Source: Corynebacterium tuberculostearicum (GTDB taxonomy: Bacteria; Actinomycetota; Actinomycetes; Mycobacteriales; Mycobacteriaceae). From it: 64,000 nucleotides of DNA. Made by a program: the position numbers and the translations under genes. The stretch lies in contig NZ_CP069791.1 of the NCBI RefSeq assembly GCF_016894265.1, positions 930,001 to 994,000 of the forward strand, in the 5' to 3' direction. The notes below the pieces were generated by a model. That model saw only the letters and a list, made by a program, of their open reading frames with translations. It had not been told where the DNA came from and did no database searches. This document shows positions 8,280 to 17,579 of the stretch, in pieces; the stretch's first letter is position 1; each line of letters starts with the position of its first letter.

Positions 8280-10823
8280 ATGGCACGCGGAAACGCAATG
8301 CGTAGAGTGTCTCTGCGCAATATCGTGGCGCATAAACTGCGCCTTGGGCTGACGATTCTCGCGGTGGTTTTGGGCACCGCGTTTATTGCCGGCTCGTTTA
8401 TGTTTACCAATTCGCTGAAGTCTACGTTTGACTCCGCCGTGGATAATCAGTTCCGCGGTGTGGATGCAGTGGTGAGCCAAAAAGACGACAATGGCGCGAA
8501 ACTGGATGACAAGCTGCGCCAGAAGTTGGCCGACGATAAGGATGTCAAGAACATCAATATCGCGGATTCGGAGACCGTTGTCGCGGCCGATGAGAACTCG
8601 GAGGCCTTTCAAACCCAGGGCGGCACGGCCAGTGTTGTTCCGTTCTACCCGGAAGACCAGGTCGTTGGTGGCGCCGATAAGTTGAAGGAGGGCGAGGAGC
8701 CTAGCGGTAAGGACGAGGTCCTCATCAACTCTTCCGCGGCCGACAAGTACGACATTTCCGTGGGCCAGAAGCTGACTGTGGTTCACCCCGATGAGCAGGA
8801 TGAAGTCACCGTCTCTGGCATCTCGGAGCCCGCGGTAGACCAGGGCGAGAGCATCGTGCTGAGCATGGCTGAAAAGGATTACCTGGAGCGCTACGGCGAG
8901 CCGAGCCAGCTCAAGGTTTCTGCAGCCGATGGAGTGGATGCGAATGCCTTGGTGGACCACCTGAACGAGAAGTATGAAGTCAAGGCGGAGTCGGGTGAGC
9001 GCCTGGCTGAGGAGACCTCGGAGATGATGTCTTCTGCCTTGAAGTTCATCAATTACTTCCTCATCGCCTTCGGCCTGATTGCGCTGCTGGTAGGCACCTT
9101 CATCATTGCGAATACTTTCTCGATGATTGTCGCGCAGCGAACGAAGGAGTTCGCTCTCTTGCGTGCGCTGGGTGCTTCCCGTCGCCAGATTACAAACTCG
9201 GTGGTGGTGGAGTCCGCCATTGTTGGCGTTCTGGGCTCCATTGTTGGCGTGATTGCGGGTATGGGTTTGGTCGCAATCATTAAGGCAGTCATGAGCGCGC
9301 AGGGAATGTCACTCGATGGCGGCTTGGGCCTGAGCGTTTCGGCCATCGTAGTTCCAATTATTTTGGGCACCATCGTGACGGTTGTATCCGCGTGGGCGCC
9401 GGCACGGCGCGCGGGCCGCGTACAGCCGGTGGAGGCAATGCGCACTACCGAATCTGCTTCCGGAACTTCCCTGAAGGTACGCACGATTTTCGGTGCCACT
9501 ATCTTGCTGGTGGGTATTGTTGCGGCGTTGGCAGGCGTGCTTTCCGACGGCGAAACCAGCGTCCGCGCCATCCTCGTCGGCGTTGGCGCGTTCGGCGTCA
9601 TCGTCGGATTCTTCCTGGCCGGCCCTGCTTTGTCGCTGCCTCTGGTGCCGACGGTGGGCAAGGCAATCGGTGCACCGTTTGGCGCTATTGGTTCACTGGC
9701 GGCGACTAACTCGCGACGCAATCCGCGCCGCACCGCCGCCACTGCCTTCGCGCTAACTTTGGGCGTGGCTCTGGTGACGGCCATCGGCATGCTTGGTGCA
9801 ACGATGAAGTCTTCTGTGGCCGATACCGTGGAGCAGAACATCACTTCTGATTACCTGCTTTCCGGTCCTAGCTCCGGTGAATTCCCGACGCCGAAGGATA
9901 CGGGTAAGCGCGCGGCGGAGGCCGAGGGCGTCGATAAGGTGATTACCGTCGGTATGGCTCCGGTGACCGTCGATGGTCAGGCATCGATGGATTATGGTCC
10001 AGAATTCCAGCAAACGACGACTGCGGATGGAGATCCGTCGTCGATGATTGCGCTCGACATGGTCGAGGGCGATGCCAACTTGGAGAAGGGCTTCATTGCT
10101 ACCGAAGATTTTGCCAAGGAACACGGCTGGAAGGTAGGAGAGACCTACAAGGTTACTTCTGCGGAAAAGGACAAGAAGGCCGAGGCCAAGCTGGTCGGTA
10201 CCTTTAAGCCCACCGATGTGGTCCAGAATATGGTGCTTTCGCAGGATGTGGCGGAAAAGGTCGCACCAAAGAAGTCCTTTACCGTCCAAATGGTGGGCGT
10301 CTTGGGCCAGGAAGGCTATGACAAGGAAGAGCTGCGCCATAACCTAGAGGACTCGGTCAAGGATTTGGTCGTGGTTCAGGTTAATTCTGGCGAGGAGTAT
10401 GCGGGCCAGGCGGCTGGCTTTATCGACCAGATGCTCTCCATTCTGTATGGCCTACTTGCCCTAGCGGTGATTATTGCCGTGCTGGGTATTGTCAATACTT
10501 TGACCCTGGGTGTTATTGAGCGACGCCAGGAGATTGGTATGTTGCGTGCCGTGGGTACGCAGCGCCGCCAGATCCGTACGATGATCACTCTTGAATCGGT
10601 GCAGATTGCGCTCTTCGGCGCGGTGATGGGCATCCTTATCGGCCTCGGCTTGGGCTGGTCCTTCATCGAGATCCTCGGTGATGAGGGATTGGACTCCGCG
10701 CAGATTCCGTGGGCGATGGTGCTCATTATGCTCGTAGGCTCGGCTATCGTCGGCATTATCGCGGCCGTCTGGCCGTCGAACCGTGCGGCAAAGACGCCGC
10801 CATTGGAGGCAATCGCAGACTAG
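8280..10823 (+). CDS. ABC transporter permease, two FtsX domains
   Basis: An 847-residue membrane protein. It has an N-terminal membrane anchor (about 20-40), a large extracytoplasmic MacB-like domain (about 45-240), an FtsX block of three or four membrane helices ('FALLRALGASRRQI' at about 290), further helices, a second extracytoplasmic domain (about 500-710) and a second FtsX block ('IGMLRAVGTQRRQIR'). This duplicated layout is common in actinobacterial single-chain FtsX permeases. It starts immediately after the ATPase stop codon and is followed by a terminator, so the pair forms a two-gene operon. Confidence 0.92.
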   Translation: MARGNAMRRVSLRNIVAHKLRLGLTILAVVLGTAFIAGSFMFTNSLKSTFDSAVDNQFRGVDAVVSQKDDNGAKLDDKLRQKLADDKDVKNINIADSETVVAADENSEAFQTQGGTASVVPFYPEDQVVGGADKLKEGEEPSGKDEVLINSSAADKYDISVGQKLTVVHPDEQDEVTVSGISEPAVDQGESIVLSMAEKDYLERYGEPSQLKVSAADGVDANALVDHLNEKYEVKAESGERLAEETSEMMSSALKFINYFLIAFGLIALLVGTFIIANTFSMIVAQRTKEFALLRALGASRRQITNSVVVESAIVGVLGSIVGVIAGMGLVAIIKAVMSAQGMSLDGGLGLSVSAIVVPIILGTIVTVVSAWAPARRAGRVQPVEAMRTTESASGTSLKVRTIFGATILLVGIVAALAGVLSDGETSVRAILVGVGAFGVIVGFFLAGPALSLPLVPTVGKAIGAPFGAIGSLAATNSRRNPRRTAATAFALTLGVALVTAIGMLGATMKSSVADTVEQNITSDYLLSGPSSGEFPTPKDTGKRAAEAEGVDKVITVGMAPVTVDGQASMDYGPEFQQTTTADGDPSSMIALDMVEGDANLEKGFIATEDFAKEHGWKVGETYKVTSAEKDKKAEAKLVGTFKPTDVVQNMVLSQDVAEKVAPKKSFTVQMVGVLGQEGYDKEELRHNLEDSVKDLVVVQVNSGEEYAGQAAGFIDQMLSILYGLLALAVIIAVLGIVNTLTLGVIERRQEIGMLRAVGTQRRQIRTMITLESVQIALFGAVMGILIGLGLGWSFIEILGDEGLDSAQIPWAMVLIMLVGSAIVGIIAAVWPSNRAAKTPPLEAIAD

Positions 10824-10834
10824 GTATACAGCTA

Positions 10835-10872
10835 ATGGTCTCATTCTTCGCGCGGAGAATGAGACCATTTTG
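10835..10872 (+). terminator. Rho-independent terminator after the ABC operon
   Basis: A perfect 13-bp stem (ATGGTCTCATTCT with its complement, 8-nt loop) is followed by a short T run. It lies just after the permease stop and just before the convergent crcB gene, so it probably serves both directions. Confidence 0.85.
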
Positions 10873-10873
10873 C

Positions 10874-11233
10874 TTATATGCCGTGATAAATGCGGGCCGC
10901 CCAGATGGTGCCGCGCCAGGCTAGAACGATGCCGAGTCCGATGGTCCAGAAGAGGTATTTGCACAGTCGCCACCACTGTTTGCGTTTGATCATCTCACCC
11001 AGTTCCTTCGCCAATGTGGACCAAGTGGATAGGCCGCCGGCGAGGCCGAGGGCGAGGAAGGGGTGGAGAAGGGGGGCGTCGGCAAGCTGGGCGAAACCAT
11101 AGGCCAGGCCAAGGGCTAGAGAGCCCAAAATATTCGCCACGAAAGTGCAGTAGCGGGCGGGGACAAGCCGGGTAAAGCCATAGCGCAGGCTGCCGCCGAT
11201 GAAGCCGCCGATAAGGACGCAGAGAAGATTCAT
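10874..11233 (-). CDS. crcB: Fluoride channel subunit CrcB/Fluc (second of pair)
   Basis: A 119-residue, four-helix membrane protein that exports fluoride passively as part of a dual-topology Fluc dimer. Family signatures are 'GGFIGGSLRYG', 'FVANILGSLALG' with the pore Asn, and 'GLAGGLSTWSTL'. Its ATG overlaps the stop of the upstream crcB gene by 4 nt, which points to a heterodimer of two oppositely inserted subunits, as in other Gram-positive bacteria. No fluoride riboswitch is visible upstream of the pair. Confidence 0.92.
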   Translation of the reverse strand: MNLLCVLIGGFIGGSLRYGFTRLVPARYCTFVANILGSLALGLAYGFAQLADAPLLHPFLALGLAGGLSTWSTLAKELGEMIKRKQWWRLCKYLFWTIGLGIVLAWRGTIWAARIYHGI

Positions 11234-11532
11234 CGCAGCTTGTCACCTGCCAAGTAGCCGCCCACGCAGCCAACGATGGTGGCTAGGACATAGGCCAGGG
11301 CGACGGCCCAATGGGCCTCGGAGGTTAGGAAAGCGAAGGTAGCGAAGCTGGTGAAACCGCCGAGCACGCCGGTGCCCCAAAAGGGGCCGGGGCGGAAGTA
11401 GCCCATGAGGACACTGCCGAGGATATTGATAAGGAGCAGCGGGAGCATGCCGCCGCCGAGCGCGGCGGAGAGGAGGTACCTGGCTACCGCGCCGAGCGCA
11501 GCGCCAGCACCCACGACGAGGAACTGAGGCAT
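11230..11532 (-). CDS. crcB: Fluoride channel subunit CrcB/Fluc (first of pair)
   Basis: A 100-residue partner subunit with 'GALGAVARYLLS', 'LINILGSVLMGYF' and 'GVLGGFTSFATFAF', the Fluc pore motifs including the Phe-rich track. It overlaps the next crcB by ATGA. It begins only 10 bp after the AGCS symporter gene on the same strand, so it may be cotranscribed with it. Confidence 0.92.
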   Translation of the reverse strand: MPQFLVVGAGAALGAVARYLLSAALGGGMLPLLLINILGSVLMGYFRPGPFWGTGVLGGFTSFATFAFLTSEAHWAVALAYVLATIVGCVGGYLAGDKLR

Positions 11533-11542
11533 GCGGCCTATG

Positions 11543-12964
11543 TTACTTCCAGTCCATCCCCTGGGACTCTACGAACGCGCGCACCTCATCGACTGGCTTA
11601 TTGAGCTTGGGGTCAAAGGCTAGGTAGGCCTTGGTCTCGCGGGCCACGAGGCCGGAGAGCAGGAGCAGGCCAATGAGGTTCGGGATGGCGATGAGGCCAT
11701 TGGCCAGGTCCGAGAAGGTCCAAGCGAGCTCGAGCTCCGAGACGGAGCCGACGAAGAGGAGGCAGGCGAAAAACATGCGGTAGGGGATAGAGGCCTTGCG
11801 GCCGCAGAGGGACTCCAGGGAACGCTCGCCGTAATATGCCCAGGCCATGATGGTGGAAAAGGCGAAGAAAATAATGGAGAGCGAAACGATGGTGCCGCCC
11901 CAGTCACCTGGGAGTACGCGAGAAAAGGCCTCGGCTGTCATGATTCCAGCCTCGTCGCGGCCCATATCCCAGGTACCGCCCACAACAATGACCAAGCCAG
12001 TGATGGTTACCACGATGATGGTGTCAATGAAGGTCTGCGTCATCGATACCAACCCCTGGCGCGCTGGGTGCGGGGTCTTGGCAGCCGCGGCGGCAATGGC
12101 GGCGGAGCCCATGCCGGACTCATTGGAGAAGATGCCGCGGGCAACACCGTATTGAATAGCCATCATGATGGTGGAGCCTACGAATCCACCGCCGGCGGCG
12201 GTGCCGGTGAAGGCATCGCTGAAAATCATCGCAAAGGCGGCGGGAATCTCCGCGGCATGCGAGAAGATTACATAGAGCCCGCCCAGGACGTAGACGATGA
12301 TCATCAACGGTACGAAGGCGGCGGTAATGCGCCCGATGGCCTGGATTCCGCCAAGGAGTACGGAGCCCACCAAAACGAAGAGGATCGCACCGGTGGCTGC
12401 TGGGGCGATGCCGAAGGTCGATTCCATATTGGTAGCCACAGCATTGGCTTGGGCGAGGTTGCCGATGCCAAAAGAGGCGCAAATTGCAAAGATGGCGAAG
12501 AATACTGCGAGTACCGATCCGAGTGGCCCGGGGATGCCACGCTTCAGGTATTGCTGCGGCCCGCCGGACATCTCGCCCTTGGAATCCGTGGTGCGAAAAC
12601 GCACGCCCAGGTAGGTCTCGGTGTACTTGGACGCCATGCCCACGAGGCCGGTAATCCAGATCCATACCAGTGCGCCAGGGCCGCCGATGGACAGCGCGGT
12701 GGCCACGCCTACGATATTTCCCACGCCTACGGTAGCGGCAAGGGCGGTGGTCAGCGCCTGATAATTGGAAATATCACCCTCGGTGGACTCATCGTCAGAA
12801 TCTGTGGCAAAGACGTGACGCGTCGCGCGGCCCAGCGCGCGGAATTGCAGTCCGCCCAAACGAATGGTTAGCCACAAGCCGGTGCCCAGCAGGAGGGGAA
12901 TGAGGATGAATGGTCCCCACACCACGGTGCTGATGGCGGAGAGGATGGAATTAAGCGAGTCCAT
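11543..12964 (-). CDS. AGCS-family amino acid:cation symporter
   Basis: A 473-residue membrane transporter for alanine or glycine, driven by Na+ or H+. It has about 10-11 hydrophobic segments and the family motifs 'TTALAATVGVGNIVGVATA', 'GPGALVWIWITGLVGM' and 'NESGMGSAAIAAAAAKT'. A second family member lies at 60062-61609 and is clearly diverged, so the two probably differ in substrate or regulation. The promoter should lie in the 136-bp gap shared with the divergent pgm gene. Confidence 0.9.
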   Translation of the reverse strand: MDSLNSILSAISTVVWGPFILIPLLLGTGLWLTIRLGGLQFRALGRATRHVFATDSDDESTEGDISNYQALTTALAATVGVGNIVGVATALSIGGPGALVWIWITGLVGMASKYTETYLGVRFRTTDSKGEMSGGPQQYLKRGIPGPLGSVLAVFFAIFAICASFGIGNLAQANAVATNMESTFGIAPAATGAILFVLVGSVLLGGIQAIGRITAAFVPLMIIVYVLGGLYVIFSHAAEIPAAFAMIFSDAFTGTAAGGGFVGSTIMMAIQYGVARGIFSNESGMGSAAIAAAAAKTPHPARQGLVSMTQTFIDTIIVVTITGLVIVVGGTWDMGRDEAGIMTAEAFSRVLPGDWGGTIVSLSIIFFAFSTIMAWAYYGERSLESLCGRKASIPYRMFFACLLFVGSVSELELAWTFSDLANGLIAIPNLIGLLLLSGLVARETKAYLAFDPKLNKPVDEVRAFVESQGMDWK

Positions 12965-12994
12965 TCTGTAAATCTAGCGAACTATAGAAATAGA

Positions 12995-13023
12995 GTAAAT
13001 TTACCCATACCCCCAGCCGGGGG
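12995..13023. promoter_or_regulatory. Palindrome and hairpin between agcS and pgm
   Basis: The perfect 10-bp palindrome GTAAATTTAC (12995-13004) is followed by CCCCC-AGCC-GGGGG (13010-13023). Both sit in the divergent promoter gap. A role as operator or structured element is plausible but not shown. Confidence 0.3.
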
Positions 13024-13100
13024 AATATTCGTCCTGCGCAACCACGGGAGAGCAGGCAAGCTGGAATGGCATCCCATCCCAACCCTTCAAGGAGCACGCC

Positions 13101-14717
13101 ATGGCCCACGAGCGCGCCGGCACGCTGGCACAGCCCACGGATCTTATTGATATCGCAGAATTGGTCACCGCCTACTACACCCGCACCCCAGATGCGGAGA
13201 ACCCGGATCAGCAGGTGTCCTTCGGTACCTCAGGCCACCGCGGCTCAGCGCTCGATTGCGCCTTTAATGAGGCTCATATCCTAGCGATTACCCAAGCCAT
13301 TGTGGATTACCGCGCGGAACAAGGCGTTGCTGGGGCGATTTTCATCGGCCGCGATACCCACGCGCTGTCCGAGCCTGCCATGGTTTCCGCCCTTGAGGTG
13401 CTGCTGGCCAATGGGGTGGAGGTTCGCGTCGATGATCGCGGCCGCTACACGCCGACCCCAGCGGTCTCCCATGCCATCCTGACCCACCCAGGCACCGATG
13501 GCATCGTGATTACCCCGTCCCATAATCCTCCCCGCGATGGCGGTTTCAAGTACAACCCGCCTACCGGTGGACCGGCCGATGCTCAGGCCACCGATTGGAT
13601 TGCGGGCCGCGCGAACGAGTACCTGCGCGCCGGGCTGGAAGGCGTGAAGCGGACGTCTGTCGCGGGCGTGCTGGACGAGCGCTGCGTGAAGCACGACTAC
13701 GTGCACAACTACGTGGCTGACCTGAAGAATGTGGTGGATATGCAGGCCATTAAAGATTCCGGCCTGCGCATCGGTGCCGATCCCATGGGTGGCGCCTCCG
13801 TGGATTATTGGCAGGCCATCGCGGACCATTACGAGCTCAACTTGACCGTGGTGAATCCGGAGGTGGATTCCACTTTCCGCTTTATGACCTTGGATACGGA
13901 CGGAAAGATCCGCATGGATTGTTCCTCGCCGGATGCTATGGCCTCGCTTATCGACGCCCGCTCTAAGTTCGACCTTGCCACCGGCAACGACGCCGACGCG
14001 GACCGCCATGGCATTGTCGCTCCCGATGCCGGACTCATGAACCCCAATCACTACCTTGCCGTGGCTATCGAGTACCTCTTTAGTCACCGCCCGCAATGGG
14101 GGAGTGCCGGTGTGGGCAAGACTTTGGTGTCCTCCTCCATGATCGATCGCGTGGTGGAAAGCCTAGACCGCGAATTGGTGGAGGTTCCCGTCGGCTTTAA
14201 GTGGTTTGTACCGGGGTTGCTCGAAGGCACCATTGGTTTCGGTGGCGAGGAGTCTGCCGGGGCGTCTTTCCTGCGCTTCGATGGCTCCGTGTGGTCCACC
14301 GACAAGGACGGCATCATTATGGACTTGCTCGCCGCGGAGATCACCGCCGTCACCGGCAAGACTCCGTCCCAGCGCTACGCAGAACTCGCGGAGAAATTTG
14401 GCGCCCCAGCCTATGCCCGCACCGACGCCCCCGCGAACCGTGAGCAGAAGGCCATCCTCAAGAAGTTGTCTCCGGACAAGGTCACCGCTACAGAGCTGGC
14501 GGGCGAGGACATTATGGCCAAGCTGACGGAGGCACCCGGCAACGGTGCCGCGATTGGCGGCCTGAAAGTAGCGACGGAAAATGCCTGGTTCGCCGCCCGT
14601 CCCTCCGGCACTGAAGATAAGTACAAAATCTATGCCGAATCTTTCTTGGGTGAGGAACATCTCAAGCAGGTGCAAGCAGAAGCACAGGCAGTTGTTTACC
14701 ATGTATTAGGGGTTTAA
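13101..14717 (+). CDS. pgm: Phosphoglucomutase (alpha-D-glucose 1,6-bisphosphate type)
   Basis: Interconverts glucose 1-phosphate and glucose 6-phosphate, linking glycolysis to glycogen, trehalose and cell-wall sugar synthesis. The 538 residues match E. coli Pgm in length. Visible motifs are '[11 protein letters not shown]' at the N-terminus, the phosphoserine loop '[18 protein letters not shown]', the metal loop '[10 protein letters not shown]', the sugar loop '[14 protein letters not shown]' and the phosphate loop '[16 protein letters not shown]'. The ATG follows AAGGAG at good spacing. A small membrane protein gene starts 16 bp after it. Confidence 0.95.
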   Translation: MAHERAGTLAQPTDLIDIAELVTAYYTRTPDAENPDQQVSFGTSGHRGSALDCAFNEAHILAITQAIVDYRAEQGVAGAIFIGRDTHALSEPAMVSALEVLLANGVEVRVDDRGRYTPTPAVSHAILTHPGTDGIVITPSHNPPRDGGFKYNPPTGGPADAQATDWIAGRANEYLRAGLEGVKRTSVAGVLDERCVKHDYVHNYVADLKNVVDMQAIKDSGLRIGADPMGGASVDYWQAIADHYELNLTVVNPEVDSTFRFMTLDTDGKIRMDCSSPDAMASLIDARSKFDLATGNDADADRHGIVAPDAGLMNPNHYLAVAIEYLFSHRPQWGSAGVGKTLVSSSMIDRVVESLDRELVEVPVGFKWFVPGLLEGTIGFGGEESAGASFLRFDGSVWSTDKDGIIMDLLAAEITAVTGKTPSQRYAELAEKFGAPAYARTDAPANREQKAILKKLSPDKVTATELAGEDIMAKLTEAPGNGAAIGGLKVATENAWFAARPSGTEDKYKIYAESFLGEEHLKQVQAEAQAVVYHVLGV

Positions 14718-14733
14718 CGCTACACTCATCCTC

Positions 14734-15198
14734 GTGAGTAGCAAGACTAATGGGAAGCTGGTGCTCGACGTCATCAGCTTCATCGCCCGCTTTTTTATGG
14801 CTTGGGTGTGGATTGACGCCGGCGTGCATAAGCTTGGCAAAACCCTAGACATGACCCAGGCCATTAAGGGCTATGACATTTTTACGCCTGATTGGGCTCT
14901 TTACCTCGCAACGGTCATTGGCCCACTGGAGGTTATTGGTGGCGTGCTCTTGCTGCTCGGGCTGTTTTTGCGAAAGTCCTCCATCGTGGCCACCGTCGTG
15001 TTGCTGCTCTTTATGGTGGGCATCGCACAAGCTTGGGCCCGTGGACTGGATATTGACTGCGGCTGCTTTGGCTTTGACGCCCAAAATCCTGACCGAGGAA
15101 TGGATTATGCGAAGACGCTGCTGCGCGACGCCGCATATCTATTCCTGACCCTATGGACCATCAAGCGCCCCTTCACCAAGTTTGCCCTTCACCCCTAG
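14734..15198 (+). CDS. MauE/DoxX-like membrane protein
   Basis: A 154-residue protein with four membrane helices. The sequence 'IDCGCFGFD' near residue 110 is the Cys motif of MauE-type proteins, which supply electrons for disulfide formation in the envelope. I used the GTG at 14734. It is followed after 54 bp by a DsbA-like gene, and the pair probably works together in oxidative folding of exported proteins. The link is inferred from context and the motif. Confidence 0.8.
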   Translation: MSSKTNGKLVLDVISFIARFFMAWVWIDAGVHKLGKTLDMTQAIKGYDIFTPDWALYLATVIGPLEVIGGVLLLLGLFLRKSSIVATVVLLLFMVGIAQAWARGLDIDCGCFGFDAQNPDRGMDYAKTLLRDAAYLFLTLWTIKRPFTKFALHP

Positions 15199-15252
15199 TA
15201 GTTGGGCAAGGTAGGCTGATCGAGTCCGAAGAATTGCAAAGGCAAGGTTCAA

Positions 15253-15984
15253 ATGAGCAAAGTATCTGACCCGAACGCCAAGGGTGGCAACGGATTTATT
15301 TGGGGAGTCGGCGTGCTCCTCGTCATTATTGCCGTTGTCATTGGCTACATCGTGTGGAACGGTAAACAGTCCGATGACGGCATCGAAGACGTCAATATGA
15401 CCATGGAGTACACCGATGGTGCAATCACGCTGAAGGGCGAGAATGCTACGGACGATACCCCTGAGGTAGATCTGTACGAAGATTACTCCTGTCCACATTG
15501 CGCTGAATTGGCGCAGGCCACTGATGGCAAAATGAAGCAGGCTATCGAGGACGGAAAGCTTGTTGTACATGTTCGTACCTTAAACTTCCTGGATGGCAGG
15601 GACATTGAAAACCAGGAGGGCTACTCCACTAAGGCGGCAGCCGCTATGTCGGAGTTGGCAAAGTCCGGCGACGTCAAGACCTACTGGAATTTGCGTGACT
15701 TCCTCATGCAAAATCAACAAAGTGTCGCAAATAAGTGGGAGACCGGAGATATCGCTGACCAAGCCAAGGAACTTGGTGCCGAAGATGATGTCGTCAAGTC
15801 CATGAAGAACGTGGACATCAAGCAGGGCAATAAGGTGGCAAAGACCAACTACGACAAGCTGGATAAGGAAACCGGCTCTGTCTCCTCGCCGCGTATTGTC
15901 AAGGATGGCAAGGATGTTCCATCAGAAAAGGATCAAAAGGCCGGCAAGAACCTGGGTGACTGGGTAGAGATCGTCACTAAGTAG
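15253..15984 (+). CDS. Membrane-anchored DsbA-like thiol oxidoreductase
   Basis: A 243-residue protein with a short cytoplasmic N-terminus, one membrane helix (about 15-35) and an extracytoplasmic thioredoxin-fold domain with the CxxC site 'YSCPHCAEL' (Cys80, Cys83). It resembles the actinobacterial DsbA-family proteins that introduce or shuffle disulfides in secreted proteins. A cis-Pro loop is probably 'SVSSPRIV' (about 215). It follows the MauE-like gene and is the last gene before tRNA-Ala. Confidence 0.88.
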   Translation: MSKVSDPNAKGGNGFIWGVGVLLVIIAVVIGYIVWNGKQSDDGIEDVNMTMEYTDGAITLKGENATDDTPEVDLYEDYSCPHCAELAQATDGKMKQAIEDGKLVVHVRTLNFLDGRDIENQEGYSTKAAAAMSELAKSGDVKTYWNLRDFLMQNQQSVANKWETGDIADQAKELGAEDDVVKSMKNVDIKQGNKVAKTNYDKLDKETGSVSSPRIVKDGKDVPSEKDQKAGKNLGDWVEIVTK

Positions 15985-16060
15985 CAGGCGATTTGGAGAG
16001 TTAAATACCCTCCATGTATATTTAAGCGAGTTGCAGCCCACAGGGTTGCACCTCGTTTGA

Positions 16061-16133
16061 GGGGCTATGGCGCAGCTGGTAGCGCACCACACTGGCAGTG
16101 TGGGGGTCACGGGTTCGAATCCCGTTAGCTCCA
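16061..16133 (+). tRNA. tRNA-Ala (GGC)
   Basis: A full cloverleaf is visible: acceptor stem GGGGCTA paired with TAGCTCC, D arm GCGCAGCTGGTAGCGC, anticodon loop CTGGCAG giving GGC, and T arm GGGTTCGAATCCC. Discriminator A; CCA is not encoded. Confidence 0.95.
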
Positions 16134-16138
16134 CAATA

Positions 16139-16172
16139 TAAAGGAGGGGAACATTAGTTCCTCTCCTTTTCC
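16139..16172 (+). terminator. Terminator after tRNA-Ala
   Basis: AAAGGAGGGGAAC pairs with GTTCCTCTCCTTT around a 4-nt loop, followed by TT. It ends the tRNA transcript and may also act on the convergent flavoprotein gene. Confidence 0.75.
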
Positions 16173-16185
16173 TTGTTGCGGTGGG

Positions 16186-17094
16186 CTAGAGCTCCGCTAG
16201 ATCCTCATCGAGCAGGCGCTGATCGATGGCGATGCCGACGGCCGCACCGCTGCCCATCGCTTGCGAGACCTGGTCCGGCGAGCTGACCACATTGCCGGCC
16301 GCCCACAGGCGCGGTATCGAGGTCTGGCCACGCTCTACGCTGACCCACCCGTTGGCTGATTCGCAGCCAGCATCTCGTAACAGTGCGTCATTGGGCAGAA
16401 AATCGGGCCCAGTAAAGCACGCTTCGTAGGTGTCTTCTCCAGCAGAACTGTGCACCTTTACGCCGGTTGGAGTCGCTTCATCTGCTTGGACCTGTGTCAC
16501 CTTTGCATCGACTACTTTTACGCCTAATCCGGCGAGCTGGGTACGGTCAAGATCGGTGAGCTCAAGGCCATTGGGGTAAAAGGTCAGCGTGTCCGTCCAC
16601 GTGGACAGCAGCTTGCTGATCCGGATGGTAAAAGGCGGATTCGCGCCGCCGATGAGTGCAACCTTCTTCCCAGTGACTTCGTAGCCATGGCAGTACGGGC
16701 AGTGAAAGACTCTGGTGCCCCACAAATCGCTGAGGCCGGGGACTGCAGGGAGCTTGTTCGTGAGTCCCGTAGCGACGAGAACGTGGCGGGACGCGAGAAC
16801 CTCGCCGCTGTCAAGCTTTACCTGCCAAGGCTTGCACTCAGAATCCCGGGTGAGTTTCTCCACCGAGCCCTGGGTAATGGTTCCGCCGAATTTCCCCACC
16901 TCCGCATGACCGCGCTGAAGCAATTCGGCGGGAGCCGCGCCGTCGAGGCCAAGGATGCCGTGGGCATGGTCGCTGAAGCGATTGCGGGGAGCCCCGGAAT
17001 CGATTAACTGAATATTTCGGTTAGCGCGGGCCAAGGTGATGGCGGCTGCGGTGCCGGCAAAGCCACCGCCGATGATGATGACATCCGAGTACAT
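16186..17094 (-). CDS. Thioredoxin-reductase-like FAD oxidoreductase
   Basis: A 302-residue NAD(P)H/FAD flavoprotein. It has the FAD-binding 'VIIIGGGFAGTAAAITLARA', the redox pair 'FHCPYCHGYE' (Cys132, Cys135), an NAD(P)-binding 'KKVALIGGANPP' and the C-terminal FAD motif 'PRLWAAGNVVSSPDQV'. It belongs to the TrxB-like group, not to canonical TrxB, which has CATC in this position. I used the ATG at 17094 because AAAGGAGGAGC precedes it; a longer frame to 17157 has no site. Likely substrate is a small thiol or an unknown partner. Confidence 0.88.
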   Translation of the reverse strand: MYSDVIIIGGGFAGTAAAITLARANRNIQLIDSGAPRNRFSDHAHGILGLDGAAPAELLQRGHAEVGKFGGTITQGSVEKLTRDSECKPWQVKLDSGEVLASRHVLVATGLTNKLPAVPGLSDLWGTRVFHCPYCHGYEVTGKKVALIGGANPPFTIRISKLLSTWTDTLTFYPNGLELTDLDRTQLAGLGVKVVDAKVTQVQADEATPTGVKVHSSAGEDTYEACFTGPDFLPNDALLRDAGCESANGWVSVERGQTSIPRLWAAGNVVSSPDQVSQAMGSGAAVGIAIDQRLLDEDLAEL

Positions 17095-17174
17095 TGCTCC
17101 TCCTTTATAGGAAGTGGGTAGCATGGTGCGCAGCCGAGTATATGCAGTCAACATCAAAGGGGCTCGCGCGCAGA

Positions 17175-17549
17175 ATGAATCGTGATTCCACAGGGTTCTT
17201 TACATGCGAAGCGCTCTATGGGGCGTCGCCTGTACAGGCGGTAGGCAGGTTCTTTGTAAAGTACTTCAACTTTCGTGGCCGGGCGTCCATGAGTGAGTTT
17301 TGGTGGGTCTTTGGTTTCCTCGTGCTGATTTTTGTGTCAATCGGCATTATCGACCGGCACTTTGGCGTGGATATTGAGACTATTGCAGAGGCGGTACTTG
17401 TGATTCCAGTCGTTTCCTTGATGTGCCGGCGCTTGCATGATTCTGGGCGGACGGGCCTGTTATGCCTGATTGGGTTCATTCCCGTGCTCGGTGGGATTGC
17501 GTTGCTCTTTATGATGGCGCTGCCCACGCGCGAGCGCGCGGCGCTTTAA
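17175..17549 (+). CDS. DUF805 membrane protein
   Basis: A small inner-membrane protein of unknown function. The domain signature 'YFNFRGRASMSEFWWVFGF' is followed by three hydrophobic segments and 'LMCRRLHDSGRTG', all typical of DUF805. The start is uncertain: I placed it at ATG 17175, just before the family N-terminus, but no clear ribosome site is present and an ATG at 17142 or 17094 is possible. The longer forms would overlap the 5' end of the divergent flavoprotein gene. Confidence 0.75.
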   Translation: MNRDSTGFFTCEALYGASPVQAVGRFFVKYFNFRGRASMSEFWWVFGFLVLIFVSIGIIDRHFGVDIETIAEAVLVIPVVSLMCRRLHDSGRTGLLCLIGFIPVLGGIALLFMMALPTRERAAL

Positions 17550-17579
17550 AAATTGCCTTGCCTGATTAGGCTGGGTGAC

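Noticed and set aside
9053..9844. Long minus-strand open frames opposite the FtsX permease and many other genes
   Set aside because: They mirror the codon pattern of the plus-strand genes, have no ribosome sites and no recognisable domains. Typical of G+C-rich DNA.
10874..11532. Fluoride riboswitch upstream of crcB
   Set aside because: Only 10 bp separate the first crcB from the symporter gene, and no riboswitch-like pattern was found there.
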